Part shown: positions 47,948-60,889 of the stretch, piece after piece | Layout: every line of letters begins with the position of its first letter | How positions within the stretch are numbered: position 1 is the stretch's first letter | Source: Triops longicaudatus | Taxonomy: Eukaryota > Arthropoda > Branchiopoda > Notostraca > Triopsidae | NCBI GenBank assembly: GCA_022885665.1 | Contig: JAGQDJ010000049.1 | Span: 868,502-932,501 of the forward strand | DNA: 64,000 nucleotides | Reading direction: 5' to 3' | Made by a program: the position numbers and the translations under genes | Notes under the pieces: generated by a model | The model's input: the letters and a program-made list of their open reading frames with translations, nothing else | Told to the model about the DNA's origin: nothing | Databases searched by the model: none

Positions 47948-49629
47948 GACTGCGACACAGCGTCAACTTTCCTGGTGGAAAAGAGGGACAAAGAAATTTT
48001 AATAAATTAGTAATTGTTCACTTCCCTGACCAAATTATGGGTTAAGGTATGGACCAGCAGGACAACTGGTTATTAGAAAGAAAGACGGAAGAGGGAACTC
48101 CTTTGCACACCTTGACGTTTTTCAAGGTAAACCGCAACTATTAAGTGGACGAGAACGGTTTAAAAAGCGCCTTACTCATGTGAACTAACGGTTTCGCTTC
48201 ACTGGCAATGGAATGTTAGCACGACACGAAAATTTTGACGTGTTAACTATACTAAATATGACGAAAATATAAGTTGGGCAGGTTATTTTTATTTTGCAGT
48301 AAGAATGTGTGAAGTTTTGAAGGCACTCAGGCACACTGTAATCTACGAACTGGACAGTCCAGAACTGATATGACAATAAGGAAAGGGCTATCGGTTTTCC
48401 TCACCTGTAGCTTTTCTCTAGAATGTTTTACATGGGGGGGGGGGGGGTGTTACTCCCCTCTCGATAGCATGTTTTCCTTGCAGTTTTATTAGATTGGAGA
48501 TTAATAATTTGGGGTAGCGTGACACCACGGGTCATTTACCGCCAGAACCTACAATGGAATTCTGATTTTGTAAGCGGAATCTTTCCTTTCCGTCATGTCA
48601 CGTAAAAAAAGAACGAAAACAGGTATGGCACGCAAAAGAAGGAACCCAACTGGGATTGGGGAGGGTTAACTTCCTCGTAACCTCATTTCAATGGCTTTTA
48701 AAAGGGGAACATGTGTTACATATAAAAAGTAATGACGCTATGGGAGGTGTTGAACTGGATAAAAGTTTAAAAAATATCGTTTCATCATAAGGTCCCAATA
48801 AAAAGTAGGTTACTCCGTGGTTTCTTCCTTGCTACATGTCACACGAGGCATGACACGAAAGCCCTTTTTACGACAGAGAAGGGATGACTCAGCTTGGGTA
48901 TAAATGTTTCGAGGTAGGAATTAGGAGAAATAAATCGTAGGAATCCACTAATAACTTGACCTATTCTGTGAGTATGCAGCGAACTGTAAGCTGAGAAAAA
49001 GACGCCCCCATTCTACCAGGAATGTTTTTCTTCCAGGGCAATAGGTTGGAATGCAAACATGGTATTAATAAATACACTTACGTGAGGGAAAAAAAACAAA
49101 AATTACACAAGCATACCTGTCACTTCAAACTATATCACACGTAGTCGCTCATAATTAATCCAAAAGGGAAAAAACACTGGTAAAGAAAATAGGATTCAAG
49201 CAGACAAACAAACAAATCCGTACGCAGAGAAATGTCAAAACGGACTGAAATCCAGCATCGATTACCTGTGTATCGCAAGCAAGTGAAAATATTTCCCTTA
49301 GCTGAACGATTACATATATCGATTTCTACTACACGCGGGAAGTGCAATTTATGAAAGTGTGGCACTTAATTTAGGTAGTTTAACAGGAAAAAGTGGCGAA
49401 TTAAAAAAAGCTGACACTAAAAATATTTTTTATATTCGTATGTTAAACATACTTTTGAAGTTATGCTGTATTATACGATACAGAAAAATTTTCACATGGT
49501 TTCATATTTTTAATGCAAGGATACGCCATATTCAATATGGCGGCAAACCGTAAACGGTAAACAAAAAGCCACGTGACACAAAGAATTGAGCATCTATCAT
49601 AAGTTTTAATACACGTAACAAAATTTAAG
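47948..49629. other. Divergent upstream region of PTP and DNAJC2
   Basis: About 1.68 kb between two start codons pointing away from each other. It holds a G14 run at 48434-48447 and the DNAJC2 promoter motifs listed separately. No further gene is supported. Confidence 0.5.
49534..49577 (+). promoter_or_regulatory. YY1-like and CLEAR-like motifs in the DNAJC2 proximal promoter
   Basis: AATATGGCGGC (49534-49544) is close to the YY1 consensus AAnATGGCGGC. GCCACGTGAC (49568-49577; reverse complement GTCACGTGGC) is a 9/10 match to the CLEAR E-box GTCACGTGAC bound by MITF/TFE factors. Both lie within 100 bp upstream of the DNAJC2 ATG. That Mitf acts here is inference only. Confidence 0.5.
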
Positions 49630-52600
49630 ATGACTGAATGTGAGCAGTCATCCATTGTCTTTGGAAAGCTTTTAGGTAACTATATTATTGAGTATTTAGT
49701 TGGTAGACACTTTTAGAAACCTAAATCCCTTTGAAGCCGGTTACGCATTCTTCCATGGAGATTTAAGTACCCAAAAACTTACGTAAATTATTCTTTTAAG
49801 CTCCTAGTTACGAACCTGTTGAACCTGTGGGTCGCTGGTTTAAAGCTTGGTGGAACCATCATCATCGAGCAAGAGGTACTTCCGTGCAGTCAGTTGAAAC
49901 TGAAAGCGACTCTGAACAAGAAGATGAAGGAGAATGTGAAATTGAAGACGATGTGGATTTTCTTAGAAGCTTAGATCCCCGGGAGTGGAAGGTTTGTAAT
50001 GTTCATTAATGAAAGTAGACTGAAGCTTATAAACTTCTTCTAGGATCAAGATCATTATGCCGTCCTTGGTCTTAAAGGTTTACGTTCGAAAGCTACTGAC
50101 AATGACATTAAACGAGCATGTAAGTAAGGTTTGGGTAAAATTCAGTTAACTTTGTGAAAAGCACGATGAAGTACGGAAATCTGTTTACTGCAAATACTTT
50201 TTACTTAATGTTGCTTGTTACGCTTGACGGTTTTCAGTCAGGCAAATTGCAGTTAGTTAATATGATATTATTATTAATAGTTTGTCAGTATGACATTAAA
50301 AAGTTAAATGGAATTAGAACGGAATCCACAAATGTTAGTCAAAGCGGCCATACAAACAAATAACAGGGTCAGAAAGGAGACAAACTATTTTTCGCCGTTC
50401 TCCTTAATTTATACAGATTCCTGATTGTCACAGTAATTAACGATAAGAGGAGAACGCTTTATTTTAGTAAGGCGTGTAAAATTCAAGTTTTGTTGACATC
50501 AAAGTCAACCCGATCGTTTGGATATGTGGAGGTTTTTAACGTCTTCGGGAAGAGTCATTGACCGTGTCAAACTATATCACACATATCACACTACAGAATT
50601 TGTAGCATTTATCAGTGCAATTCCTAAGATGCTGTATTGTTAAAATCTATTTTTTTTTTATCTTATTCTAAGCTTTGAAGGCTAATAGTTTGTTTAGTGT
50701 AAGACCTTATTATGATATGATAATTTAAAACCTTCCCTTTGTATAATAGGAAAAAACATGCTTGTTAGACTGATTTCCTCCTGTTAAGTTGCCGTTTGAA
50801 GGGTACACTTTTTTGTTGAGCTTTCAGATAAAACTGAGGGATGACTATTGTTACTAATAATTTGTTTGTCTTTTTCAAGATCGTCAGAAAGTTTTGCGCC
50901 ATCACCCTGACAAAAGAAAAGCAGCAGGCGAGGACATCCACCCAGATGACGATTACTTTACATGCATTACCAAAGCTTACGAAGTTCTAGGCACACCAGC
51001 CCGCAGAAGAGCATATGACTCCGTGGATCCGGAGTTTGACGCCGATGTTCCACCTAACAATGCCCACTCGAAAGCCAACTTCTTTAAAGTTTTTGGTACC
51101 GTCTTTGAACGCAATTCCCGCTGGTCCATTCCCCAGCCGGTGCCCCAATTAGGTGAAATGAACGCCACTCGAGAAGAGGTGGAGTCTTTCTATGATTTCT
51201 GGTACAACTTTGAATCATGGAGGGAGTTTTCCTATCTGGACGAAGAAGAAAAGGACAAAGGACAAGAGTATGCCTTTCTTTCTACGTTGTTTATTAGGCG
51301 TTCAATGTGGGCTTATTTTTTTTCTGTTTACAGTCGTGATGAGAGGCGTTGGATAGAAAAGCAAAACAAAGCTGAGCGTGCCAAACGCAAAAAGGAAGAA
51401 ATGAGTCGAATCAGGGAATTAGTTGATAATGCTTATGCATGCGACCCGCGTATAGCCAAGTTCAAAGAGGAGGAGCGTCAGCGGAAAGCAGATGTCAAAA
51501 AGGCCAAGCAAGACGCTGCACGCGCCCGCCAAGAGGAAGAAGAACGAGTAAGTCTAAGCTTCTACAAGCATTTAAAAAAAGACCAATAAGAAGGCAAGTA
51601 AACACTGTTATGTATCGGAAGGGATAGGAGAAGTAAAGCGTATAAGAGGTTTAATGTTCTCGCTGTTTTCTTTTGTAGCGAAAACGCCAGGAAGAAGAAG
51701 CCGAGCGTGCAGCGAAAGAAGCCGCAGAAGCCGCGGAGAAAGCTCGCATTGATGCAGCCCGTCGAGAGAAAGAAAGCGCGAAAAAAGCTTTGAAGAAAGA
51801 ACGCAAACGTTTGCGGACGTTTTGCAAAGAGGCAAATATGTACGCTCTCAACGCTGAAGAGACTGTGGCGCATTTAACGGAGGTCGACCGACTCTGTGAA
51901 CTCCTCAATGCTGAGCAGTAATTATATATAAAAGAGGTTTCTAAAATCACGGGAAGCCCTGGCATATCTTAACGCACTGTAGTTGCTAATTAATGCTAAT
52001 GAACAAAGGTTGGAAACGCTGAACAGTGAGTTGGAGCAAAGCCATCCTAGCTTGGAAGCAGGTCGTACCAAGTTTCTCTCGGCGGTACAAGCCTTAAATC
52101 AACGTTTAGCGGAAGAAAAGGAAGCCGTCATCAAAGCTGCCAGCAAAGGTTCAGTCACGAGTTCCAGTGCTTCCGATGCCAAGGCGTGGACGCCTGATGA
52201 CATACAGCTGCTTATCAAAGCTGTAAATCTGTTTCCTGCTGGAACCAACCAAAGGTTAGTTGCCAAACAAATCTTCTTTTCATGAGTGAAAGAAAACAAC
52301 GTAAAAAATGGACTGCGAAAAACTTTTTATGTGGATTTGCCTAGGTGGGAAGTAGTAGCCAACTTTATTAATCAACATTCAGCCCAAGCGCCGTGCGTGA
52401 AACGGACAGCCAAAGAAGTGCTGGCACAAGCGAAAGACCTCCAACACGCAGACTTCTCCAAGTCGGCACTGAAAGAAGCGGCCAACAAAGGGGCCTACGA
52501 AGCGTTCGAGAAAGAAAAAGCGAAAGGTGCTGCAGCACCTGTCCCATCTGATGAATCGGCTCCGTCCCAACGTTTCGAGAGTAAGAAAGACACGTAGTAT

Positions 52601-53106
52601 TCTTGTTGTGTTCGTTTTATTCTGCTGGCTAATTCGGAAGCTTAGTAAGTGTGTAATGAAACATTCCTGTCGTCTCTCTCTCTTGCTCTTTGAAACAGCC
52701 CCCGCCGAGATGCTGGGAATGGGCACACCTTGGACAGCGGACGAGCAGCGTCGATTAGAACAAGCTTTGAAGACGTACCCTGCTTCTGTGGCAGATAGAT
52801 GGGACCGCATTGCAGAAGCCGTGCCCAATCGCACCAAGAAGGAGTGCATGAAGCGTTATAAGGTATATTCAACCCCGCGAAACCATCTCTCTTAATACGC
52901 TGAACAATGTGGCTGTCACACTTGTTTACTTCACAATCTTTCCGGGTTTTCTCAGAAATTTGTCACAATTTGTACGTTAGTCTTGCTGATTGTGTCTAGT
53001 AATGCTTTCGTGTTCTTTTTCTTGTTGCTAGGAATTAGTCGAATTGGTTCGGGCGAAAAAGAGCGCGCAAGCCAGCGTGCAACAGCAACAAGGAAAGGGC
53101 AAATGA
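49630..53106 (+). CDS. DNAJC2: DNAJC2/MPP11 (zuotin), ribosome-associated J-protein
   Basis: J-protein of the ribosome-associated complex that, with an Hsp70 partner, helps nascent chains fold; animal forms also bind chromatin through SANT domains. Ten exons in phase give 624 aa (human 621): 49630-49675, 49801-49991, 50044-50119, 50880-51267, 51334-51547, 51679-51917, 52009-52254, 52345-52580, 52699-52862, 53032-53106. Seen in order: EPVEPVGRWF; an acidic stretch; J-domain (about 80-160) with DQDHYAVLGL and HPD at 113-115, then KRKAAGED; the zuotin-homology block NSRW…FWYNFESWREFSYLDEEEK and RDERRWIEKQNK; a long charged helix; SANT1 (about 443-495, AWTPDDIQLLIKAVNLFPAG); SANT2 (about 555-605, PWTADEQRRLEQALKTYP); and a Gln/Lys tail. 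Exon 2 uses the upstream of two AGs (TTTTAAG) to keep frame. Confidence 0.97.
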
Positions 53107-56100
53107 CACTCACACGAAGTGGATCGGAAACAAGAACCAGACACACATGTCAAATCAATTCTATACTGCTTAATACATACATGGCGTGCCGATTACCCCC
53201 AAAGTTTTCTTTATGTGCTATTTTGCCTGTCAAAAGCATGTAGAAGTTAATAGCTTTTTTTTTTTTTTTAGCTCTTCGCCCCCATCAATTTCATATACTA
53301 GGGCAAAGAGAATGGAGCTGAAAGAAGCGTAAATATGAAAAGGAACGAAGGAAATGAAATAATGAATGTTTTTTTTTACGTTGAATGCAACTATTATAGT
53401 TCTCTAATTCATTACTGCTTGGATTGTCTTGAAACAGTAATGTAACAAAACATTGCCGAAGCCCTAAAGAAAATCATTTAACTTTTTTTCCTAAGAAATT
53501 TTTTTCTAGTCTGGTAAGAAAACTGCAGGCTAGGAGATTAGAGGCAAGGGTAATGAGTCTCTAATATCATTTGTCTTCCTCAAACTAGGAGAGCTTTTAT
53601 AACGCTCAACTTGGTTTGCAGGTGTGTATTACATATCTGTGTGTGAAACATTCTGCTTCACACAGCTTCCCTGCAAAAGCACGGCGGCGGAAAAACGCGA
53701 GATGACGGATGACAGTTCAGGTTGAATGGCTTGCTGTGATAAAGTAAGCAGGTGTCGCTGACAGTACCTTGTCTTAATTGCGCGAACTGTCAAACCATAG
53801 TGTTCACGCTCAGGTTTAGTTCGTTTACTTTGTTTTCCCGATGAACCGCAGAGGGATTTTTGACCAACGCTCAGCTGGGCGTTTGTTTGCACTGCGAGCC
53901 GTATTGCTGTCAAATGGTTTTCCTAACGGAAAAGTGGTTCGCTAGATATCCAAAATGTCACGCAGAAAATGAGGTCTCTGATTGTGAAACATGTTTTCGT
54001 GCAAGGAAAAAGGAGGGAAGATAAAGAAAACGAAGAAAAAAATAGCCATGTTTCCTCCATAACTTCTGTCCGGAAAACTACCCCAGAAAAAAGAAAGGAA
54101 ATAGGACTTTTTGGCATTCTAAATATCCAAGCTTCGGCTTGACTGGATATTCGCTGTGGTCTTTTGTATAGTGGTTTGTTACGTGCACGTGATCGATGAT
54201 CCAGCTCAACTTTTTCGAGTTGGGAAGGCTACGGAGCCCGTTTTCGCTAGTTTATTTGCTGGTGAAATGGAGGTTTCATAAATCGTAAAAAAATAAAAGC
54301 GACAGATTATGATACTCGTATGCAGTAGTCGGAGTATGGTTTCGCACGACAGGAATAGTATGAAACAACGTATGTCTTATGGCTGGGCGCGATTTCCAGA
54401 GCCACGGGGATTTCCTTATGTTCTACTGCAAGTTAATAGTTCTTTTTTTTTTATAAAAAAACTTTTAAGGAAAGTCATATCTTGGCTTTTACTATAAGGC
54501 ATACGCTATTCAGAGACATGTACCCTCACGTTTAGTTTCCGTAAGGAGCGATCTTCGAAAAGACTACTTTCTTGGCTCCAAGGGAAGCACGCAACCCGGA
54601 AGACCAGCGTGTATTATTAACTAACGACAATTTTCATGCGCTAGGAAATAGATAAGACAACAGAATGTGTACTTTTAAAGATGGACGCTATAATGCCGAG
54701 ATTCCGTGGATACTCTTGTAGGGTGCAGATCACGGCATAGTTCTCTTAAGCATACATCAAAACTGGAAATAATATAATCAAGAAAGGTGAAGGAGGTAAG
54801 GTCTAACATGGGACATTTTCATTTTCGCTATTGTATTGTTTTTAACTACACCCTGAGCTGAGAGACTTAAATGACAACGCATGAACGCAGAAGCAAGCTT
54901 ATTCGTAAGTCGTGATGCACACTTTAACTAATTCATATACTTCTCAAGAGTAGACAGAAAGGGCATTTCTCTCGACTGTTCGCGACTTTGCAGCACAGCA
55001 GAAATATCGACAAAAAGCCACAAGGGGTCCAACCAAGTCAAATATGTATTGAGGCTTGTTGCGGAGTTTTTAAATTACGTCAATTTTAAGCAAAGCTACG
55101 AAGGCTCGAATGGGTAATTTTGCGAACTTTTGCAAGAATAGTTTTCTTCGAGCCTTTTTCTTTTTGAAGAATAAGCTCTCCTCAAACCGAAATTGCCAAA
55201 ACCCGTGGCAAAGCAGAAAAATATGTTCCACATGCCTATTTAAGACTGCTAGTCAGGTTCATCGCAAGGGATTACACGGTTTTAGGAGTCACGTTTTCAT
55301 GTGATTGAGAAAGCTATTGCGCAGTTATTCCTAGATGCATGCAACTTCTTAAAAGCGTCAAATTGAGATTGTTATAAAAAGCTAGTTTTCCCTGAAAGAT
55401 AATTTTAATGACATCGTAATGGAAGTCACGGATAGGGTCAAGTTGTATCGTCCATCCAAGAAACAATACTAAATTTTACTGCATCCGAAATACTGTATAC
55501 GCTGTATCCCGAAAGATTAGGACTATCATGTCATAATAAGCATATCTAATGATGTGACTTCCTTGCTTCTAGCCCTGAGATGACTTACGAGAATAGTAAT
55601 AGATGTTCTACTTATTTCATGTCTAGGTTGAAGCCAACGACTCATTGCATCCCCGCCCCCAAGTGGACGGAGACATTCGTTATGTACAGCATTATCAGCA
55701 ACTTGTGACGTTGGCATATTCACTCAGTAATAATTAAGCAAGTAAATAATGTACGAGAACAATTTCCTACTGTTCGCCAAAATTTCGCACTAGTCTTAAG
55801 CACTTCTTTCTTTTACGTAAAACAGTCTACAGATATTGAAGGAAAGAGCAGTCGACAGAGCAAGGAAATTTGTGGTTTGTAAGTCGTTCCCGACTGTGTA
55901 TTCGCATGTAAGTCGGTATCCTCTTGGTTGGCTCTGATATGTCAGAAAAGGTGGTGAATAACGGCATATTCGGCGCCGCGACGCCGGCCCCCTTCGTGGG
56001 TCCGCTCTTTCACAAAAGACGACGAGGTACTGGCAGTCAGTGAAGAACCCTACAGGACTTCGCACGCACGGAATCCTGTGACCTGTTAGACCTTCTTCAC

Positions 56101-56400
56101 CCTTTACCATTTCTTCGACAAACTTCAGCTTCGAAGTTAGATTTCTTTTGCTCTATTGTGTGTTGATCTTGTAATTTTTCAACCCTACTCGGAAACAGAG
56201 TAAGTTATATTTTTTTTAGTTTCCTCAAAAACTACTTTGTCAAACACATACTATAAAAAAGTGGCGCAAAAATGAACCATTGTTAAATTCTTAGAGCTCC
56301 TACGGGCAAGATAAAAAAAAATTACGGTCCTACATTTTTTTTTAAAGAAACAACGCAAAAGTGTTCTATTTTCCGCTGAAGGTTTCGAGTTATTGTCACT
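53107..56400. other. Spacer downstream of DNAJC2, no gene seen
   Basis: The left part should be the DNAJC2 3' UTR, but no AATAAA stands out close to the stop. The rest shows only short chance open frames. Confidence 0.5.
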
Positions 56401-56408
56401 ACCGTAGA

Positions 56409-56712
56409 AGTTCGATTTTGTCAACCGATTTGGACCTGAGGGTAGTTGATAAGTCAGATAGTTGACAAAATCCGATTCAAATATAATGTTCATCAGGAAA
56501 CTTTTTGGAACATTCTGGCACGGAGTTAATAATCGAAAATAAATCGCATTCTTAACGTAATTACACTTTAGTGAAACTATTATGGTACAATATCATAACA
56601 TCCTTAAGTAAATGCTTACAAATCAACGTTAAAACCTATCGTTTAAGTGAAAACTTGTCAAGGCGGGTAAGATAATCCAGTTTCCATAATTGTAGTTGAC
56701 GAAATCGGATGT
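56409..56712. mobile_element. Degenerate pogo-like non-autonomous element
   Basis: The motif TTCGATTTTGTCAAC (56411-56425) recurs inverted at 56461-56475 (GTTGACAAAATCCGA) and again inverted at 56694-56708 (GTTGACGAAATCGGA). A terminal motif with a nearby inverted inner copy is the same layout as the better-kept element at 44727-44900, which also carries AAATCCGATT inside. The outer ends and target duplication are not clear, so the borders are approximate. Confidence 0.4.
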
Positions 56713-59700
56713 GTATATTATAATTGTAGGTCTGATGTATTGTAAAACTATGCGAAATGAATCTGATCTCAGTTTGTCCGCAAAATCGGGATTTATTTAT
56801 CTCATTCATAACCACCATGATGTAGATAAGCGCAAAAATAAATAATGCTCGTAAAAAATCTAACCGCCTTCTTCCCTTTCCTGCCCCAATTCCTGTCATA
56901 CAAAAAAACACCGTAGGCTGCTCGTTAGAATTGCGTTTGAAACAATATTAGCCAAGTGTCATAGAGCTAATCCGATTTCACTTTCTGCTTCCTTTTTCAG
57001 CTTATGACGAATTGCTGGTACAAGCCCTTGGAATTACTCAGTATTATTAAAATATCCTATATGCTAGTTTGCTCCCTGTCAAAGTTTCACATAACTTTCT
57101 GCTTAACTATGACAAAGTTTCCGGACTTGCTCGATGACAGCGATCACTGTTTGCTTGGGATTTCCTTCATCTCATAACGTTTCCAACTCGGCAAACAATA
57201 CTGTACCCTATTACTCCGAAAGGAGCTTTATGCTTGGTTTCACTACACTTTTAAGCAAAATATTGGCTTCGTAAACCGTAGGAAATTTTTTACAACTCTT
57301 GCTCCCTGTTACGACGAAAGGTTAATTATTTCTCATTTTCCTCAACTAATATAATGTGACTCCCCACCGTTAAGATTCAGGTTACGTTATCAACTTCGGA
57401 ATCCTGAATCTCAATTGTATTGCCCTTGTGCCTTATCGCGGTCATCAGTGGCATCTCGAACGAAGCTTGCTCTCCTTGCCACCTCTTCAACTTGAAGACG
57501 CCCACGAGTAGCGATTTTTTTCCTTCATGAATATAGCAACAAAAGTGTCATTTGTTCCTCTAATACTTTCCCGTTAGATTGACACATATTTGTACAATTT
57601 TCTATGCGTAAAGGTCTCATTTTAAAGTCCGTCAAAGTGAGTAGGATACACACAATAACGAAAATGGCAGTGGAAGCATGTCTGAATCTCTTAGTATTCC
57701 ACCTGTCAAGGCATAATTCTATCGTGGTTGTTTTGCAACGTACACTCGACGATTTTGCAGCCCACAGAACCCTTTCATGTCAATTCTAGAATTGACTGAC
57801 ATGCCTCTGATTTCAAGGACCTCGAATTCGAGGGCGTATCGCGGCGAGTCTGCAGATAGTTTAAAGACACATTACATTGAACGCAAAAGATATATTCGGA
57901 AAAAATCCTTTTTAGTTCTTAGTTTATGCATCTTTAAAGTCTTCCCTCCCCAGGGAATATACACTTCCCGGTCTGTGAAGATCCATCCGTGCGGGCTTCT
58001 AAGGAACCTTTCGGCTAGATGGGTAACATGTATATTACTGAGAAGTACTCCCTGAGGAATCTATTGTTTCCCCACAATTATGTTAAAAGCTTGTTATACA
58101 AACGATTTAAACAGTACAGTCTCCACGTAAATGGCTTGTATCATTCCAACTGTGCGCATACGAACGGTGTACAAGCAAGAATGATTATCACATGATGTTC
58201 GACTATTGTTCAACTCATTGACGTAGCACGCTTCCTCCTCAGGCCAGTGGTCAAGACCCGAAAATTCCCCCTTCTGCATGCTCGAATTTCGAAAAAGCCT
58301 GCATGAGGAAAATGTCACACAGTTCAGTAACCATTGACTATTCCCCAAAGTTTTCCATCACAACTACCATCCCCCAATGAGATAAGTAAATCGCATCAAG
58401 CTCTCGTTGCAACTCGAGTTTTCTTCCGTGAAACGCAATTTCTTACCGGGATAGCTTTTACCCTCTTTTCCGTGCTCTCCAGAATCTTTTCGGGCTAACA
58501 AACCTTAAGCTTCCCCAGTGACTTGGACCATATGTTGGACATGCATAAAGTCTACACGCGACGTTCTTTGTTGCCGGAAAAGTTTTCAGTGGAAATGGAA
58601 AGGAAGTGAGATGGCGACAGTGGTAATGGTAACTCTAAAAAATTGAAGCAGGCAGATGTAACCACTGCAGCCGCAAAAATTCATAGACCGTAAATGCTGT
58701 AGTCCAGATAGTCCTTTAAGCTCCCTCTTACAACCTAAGTCAAGAAAAATCTTAGGCTGAGAGGCAAGCCAGGGTTATTACGCTCAAGCAACTGGCGTGC
58801 CCCAAGTAGCGACTTCTTCAGTCAGAAGCTAAAGTGTTCCGAGATTACTTAAACTCCGAGGAAAAGAATGGCACAACCCAACAAGCTTCCCTACCGTGCT
58901 TATTAGTGGGGTCTCTCTCATTAACTCCGGGCCGTGTTTGCAGTAAGGAAACATACAAAAGTTAAACGGGAGTAACTTCAGTAGAATTAAGCTTGCGCTG
59001 AGAGCTTATCTCCCTTCAGTTGCTCTTTTAGCTCCTTCATAAAATATTACGTATTTTTTCCTGAACGTAATCACACTGTCAGGGATATAGACTATTTACG
59101 ATCCACCATTAACTCCCCATCACTTCGTGAGCTCTTGCAATTTTTGCTGGCGGTAATTACGGCATTAAGTTGACTTGAGAACGGAACGACTCCTAATTTT
59201 ACTAACAAAGACTCATACATTTTTCCAGTCTAGTCCAAACTACTTAAAGCCAGAGTCTTAAGTCTCGCATTTTTAAATATTTTTTTCTCCGAGTAACTTG
59301 CGCCCTTTTCTTAATCACGTATAAAGACGGACCCCGTATTTGCTTGTGCCAAGCAAAGTTATTTTGCATGGGTATTAGTGGTAATCCCACTCCTCTTTCC
59401 AGGCCACTCAATGCATCTTCCGAGCACTCGTGCTATCTTCGGATCAGGTCTGTGACAAACTGCCCCAGTAAACTGCTTCTTGCAAAACACACCCTTGCAC
59501 AAGGATCAAGCCTTACGTGTAAGCTACTCCTCGAATACTCAGTGTCCTTTTATACTCTTAATTTTTTCTCCTCCCTTTCGGGGCAGTTTGATTTCGCTAA
59601 GCAATTTTCTCCGCTTAGGAAAGGGAATATAAGAGCCTAAGATTGCATGTCTGACCAATATTTTTGGACCGCTTCTACACAGAAGTTATCCAAAGAAATA

Positions 59701-60071
59701 CAAGTCGCCTGAGTAAGTTTATTTAAAGATTCAGTCAAAATTACATATTTTCCTTTCTCTTTTCAGAATATTACCGAAAACGTGGACCCCTGAGCCTCTA
59801 TAACACCTTGGTGTGAACCATAACACGGTTCTGGACTATTTCCGGGCCACTGAGGTGTACGAGACTGTTATATGAACAGTACGTTCGAAAGCCTGACAAA
59901 GCTGTTAAGGTGCTTAGCTTCAGGCTTTAATTGCCAAGATGGCTAGAACAGAAGGCCCTCTGTGTCTTCATGAAACTAATCAATGTGCGCAGAGCGAGAC
60001 CTCCCTTCACACCTTGACGTCATAATAGCTATTCATATTGTACGGTTTAATGGTGCCGGGCCAATTCCACC
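56713..60071. other. Spacer upstream of mGluR, no gene seen
   Basis: No recognisable coding exon. It probably includes the glutamate receptor 5' UTR and promoter near its right end. A perfect 16-bp palindrome TCAATTCTAGAATTGA lies at 57780-57795. Confidence 0.5.
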
Positions 60072-60889
60072 ATGAGTCTACGGATCTTGGGAGTGCTGTT
60101 GTTGTTAACGGTGACGCTGGAGTGCGCCTGGAGTGCGGTTAAGATAACCGGGGACGTCATCGTGGGAGGGCTGATGCCAGTACACGAGAAGGGTGACAAA
60201 ACTCCGTGTGGGACACATGTCTACTTGCGAGGCATCCAGCGAGTCGAAGCAATGCTCTTTGCCATCGACCGCATTAATGCTGACCGTACATTACTGCCCG
60301 GAATCAAGTTAGGGGCTTTTATCGTAGATTCGTGCTCAAGGGACACTTATGCTCTGAACCGGTCCCTCGAGTTCATCCGTGCTTCGCTTAACACACTTGA
60401 CACGGCTGGTTTCGAATGCATGGACGGATCTTCGCCGCGGCCGCGGCCACAGAGTGGTACCGGACCTGTGCTAGGCGTTGTTGGCGGCTCGTACTCGTCT
60501 GTCTCTGCCCAAGTGGCCAACCTGTTGCGGTTATTTCGCATTCCTCAAATATCCCCTGCCTCCACCGCAGCTAGTCTCAGTGATAAAAGTAGATATGAGT
60601 TTTTTGCCCGAACGGTGCCGCCCGACACGTACCAGGCCATTACTTTAGCCGACCTCATTCAGCACATGAACTGGACTTATGTCTCTGCTATTGCATCCGA
60701 GGGCTCTTATGGCGAATCGGGTATTGAGGTCTTTTACAAAGAAGTCGCCAAACGCAACATCTGTATTGCCGTTCGCGAAAAAATTCCCAGCACTGCCGAC
60801 GACGCGTATTTCGAAGCAGTCATTCATCACTTGCTTACGAAGCCGAATGCCACAGTTGTCGTCCTTTTCACTCGTGCGGACGACGTCAG
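60072..60889 (+). CDS. mGluR: Metabotropic glutamate receptor, first coding exon (partial gene)
   Basis: Class C GPCR that senses glutamate. The ATG in a strong context (CCACCATGA) opens an 818-nt exon ending at GTCAG/GTAACT in phase 2, giving 272 residues. The signal peptide (1-22, ILGVLLLLTVTLECAWSA) is followed by the first part of the Venus-flytrap ligand domain: GDVIVGGLMPVHEKGD, LRGIQRVEAMLFAIDRIN, LGAFIVDSCSRDTYAL, GGSYSSVSAQVANLLRLFRI, SDKSRYEFFARTVPPDTYQA, NWTYVSAIASEGSYGESGIE and VVLFTRADD. Residues matching known glutamate contacts are present (the Arg pair in RGIQR, Ser in GSYSS, Thr in PAST, Tyr in GSYGE). It is closest to group II (mGluR2/3, insect mGluRA). The rest of the ligand domain, the cysteine-rich region and seven helices are not found before 64000, so the next intron is at least about 3.1 kb. 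Confidence 0.95.
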
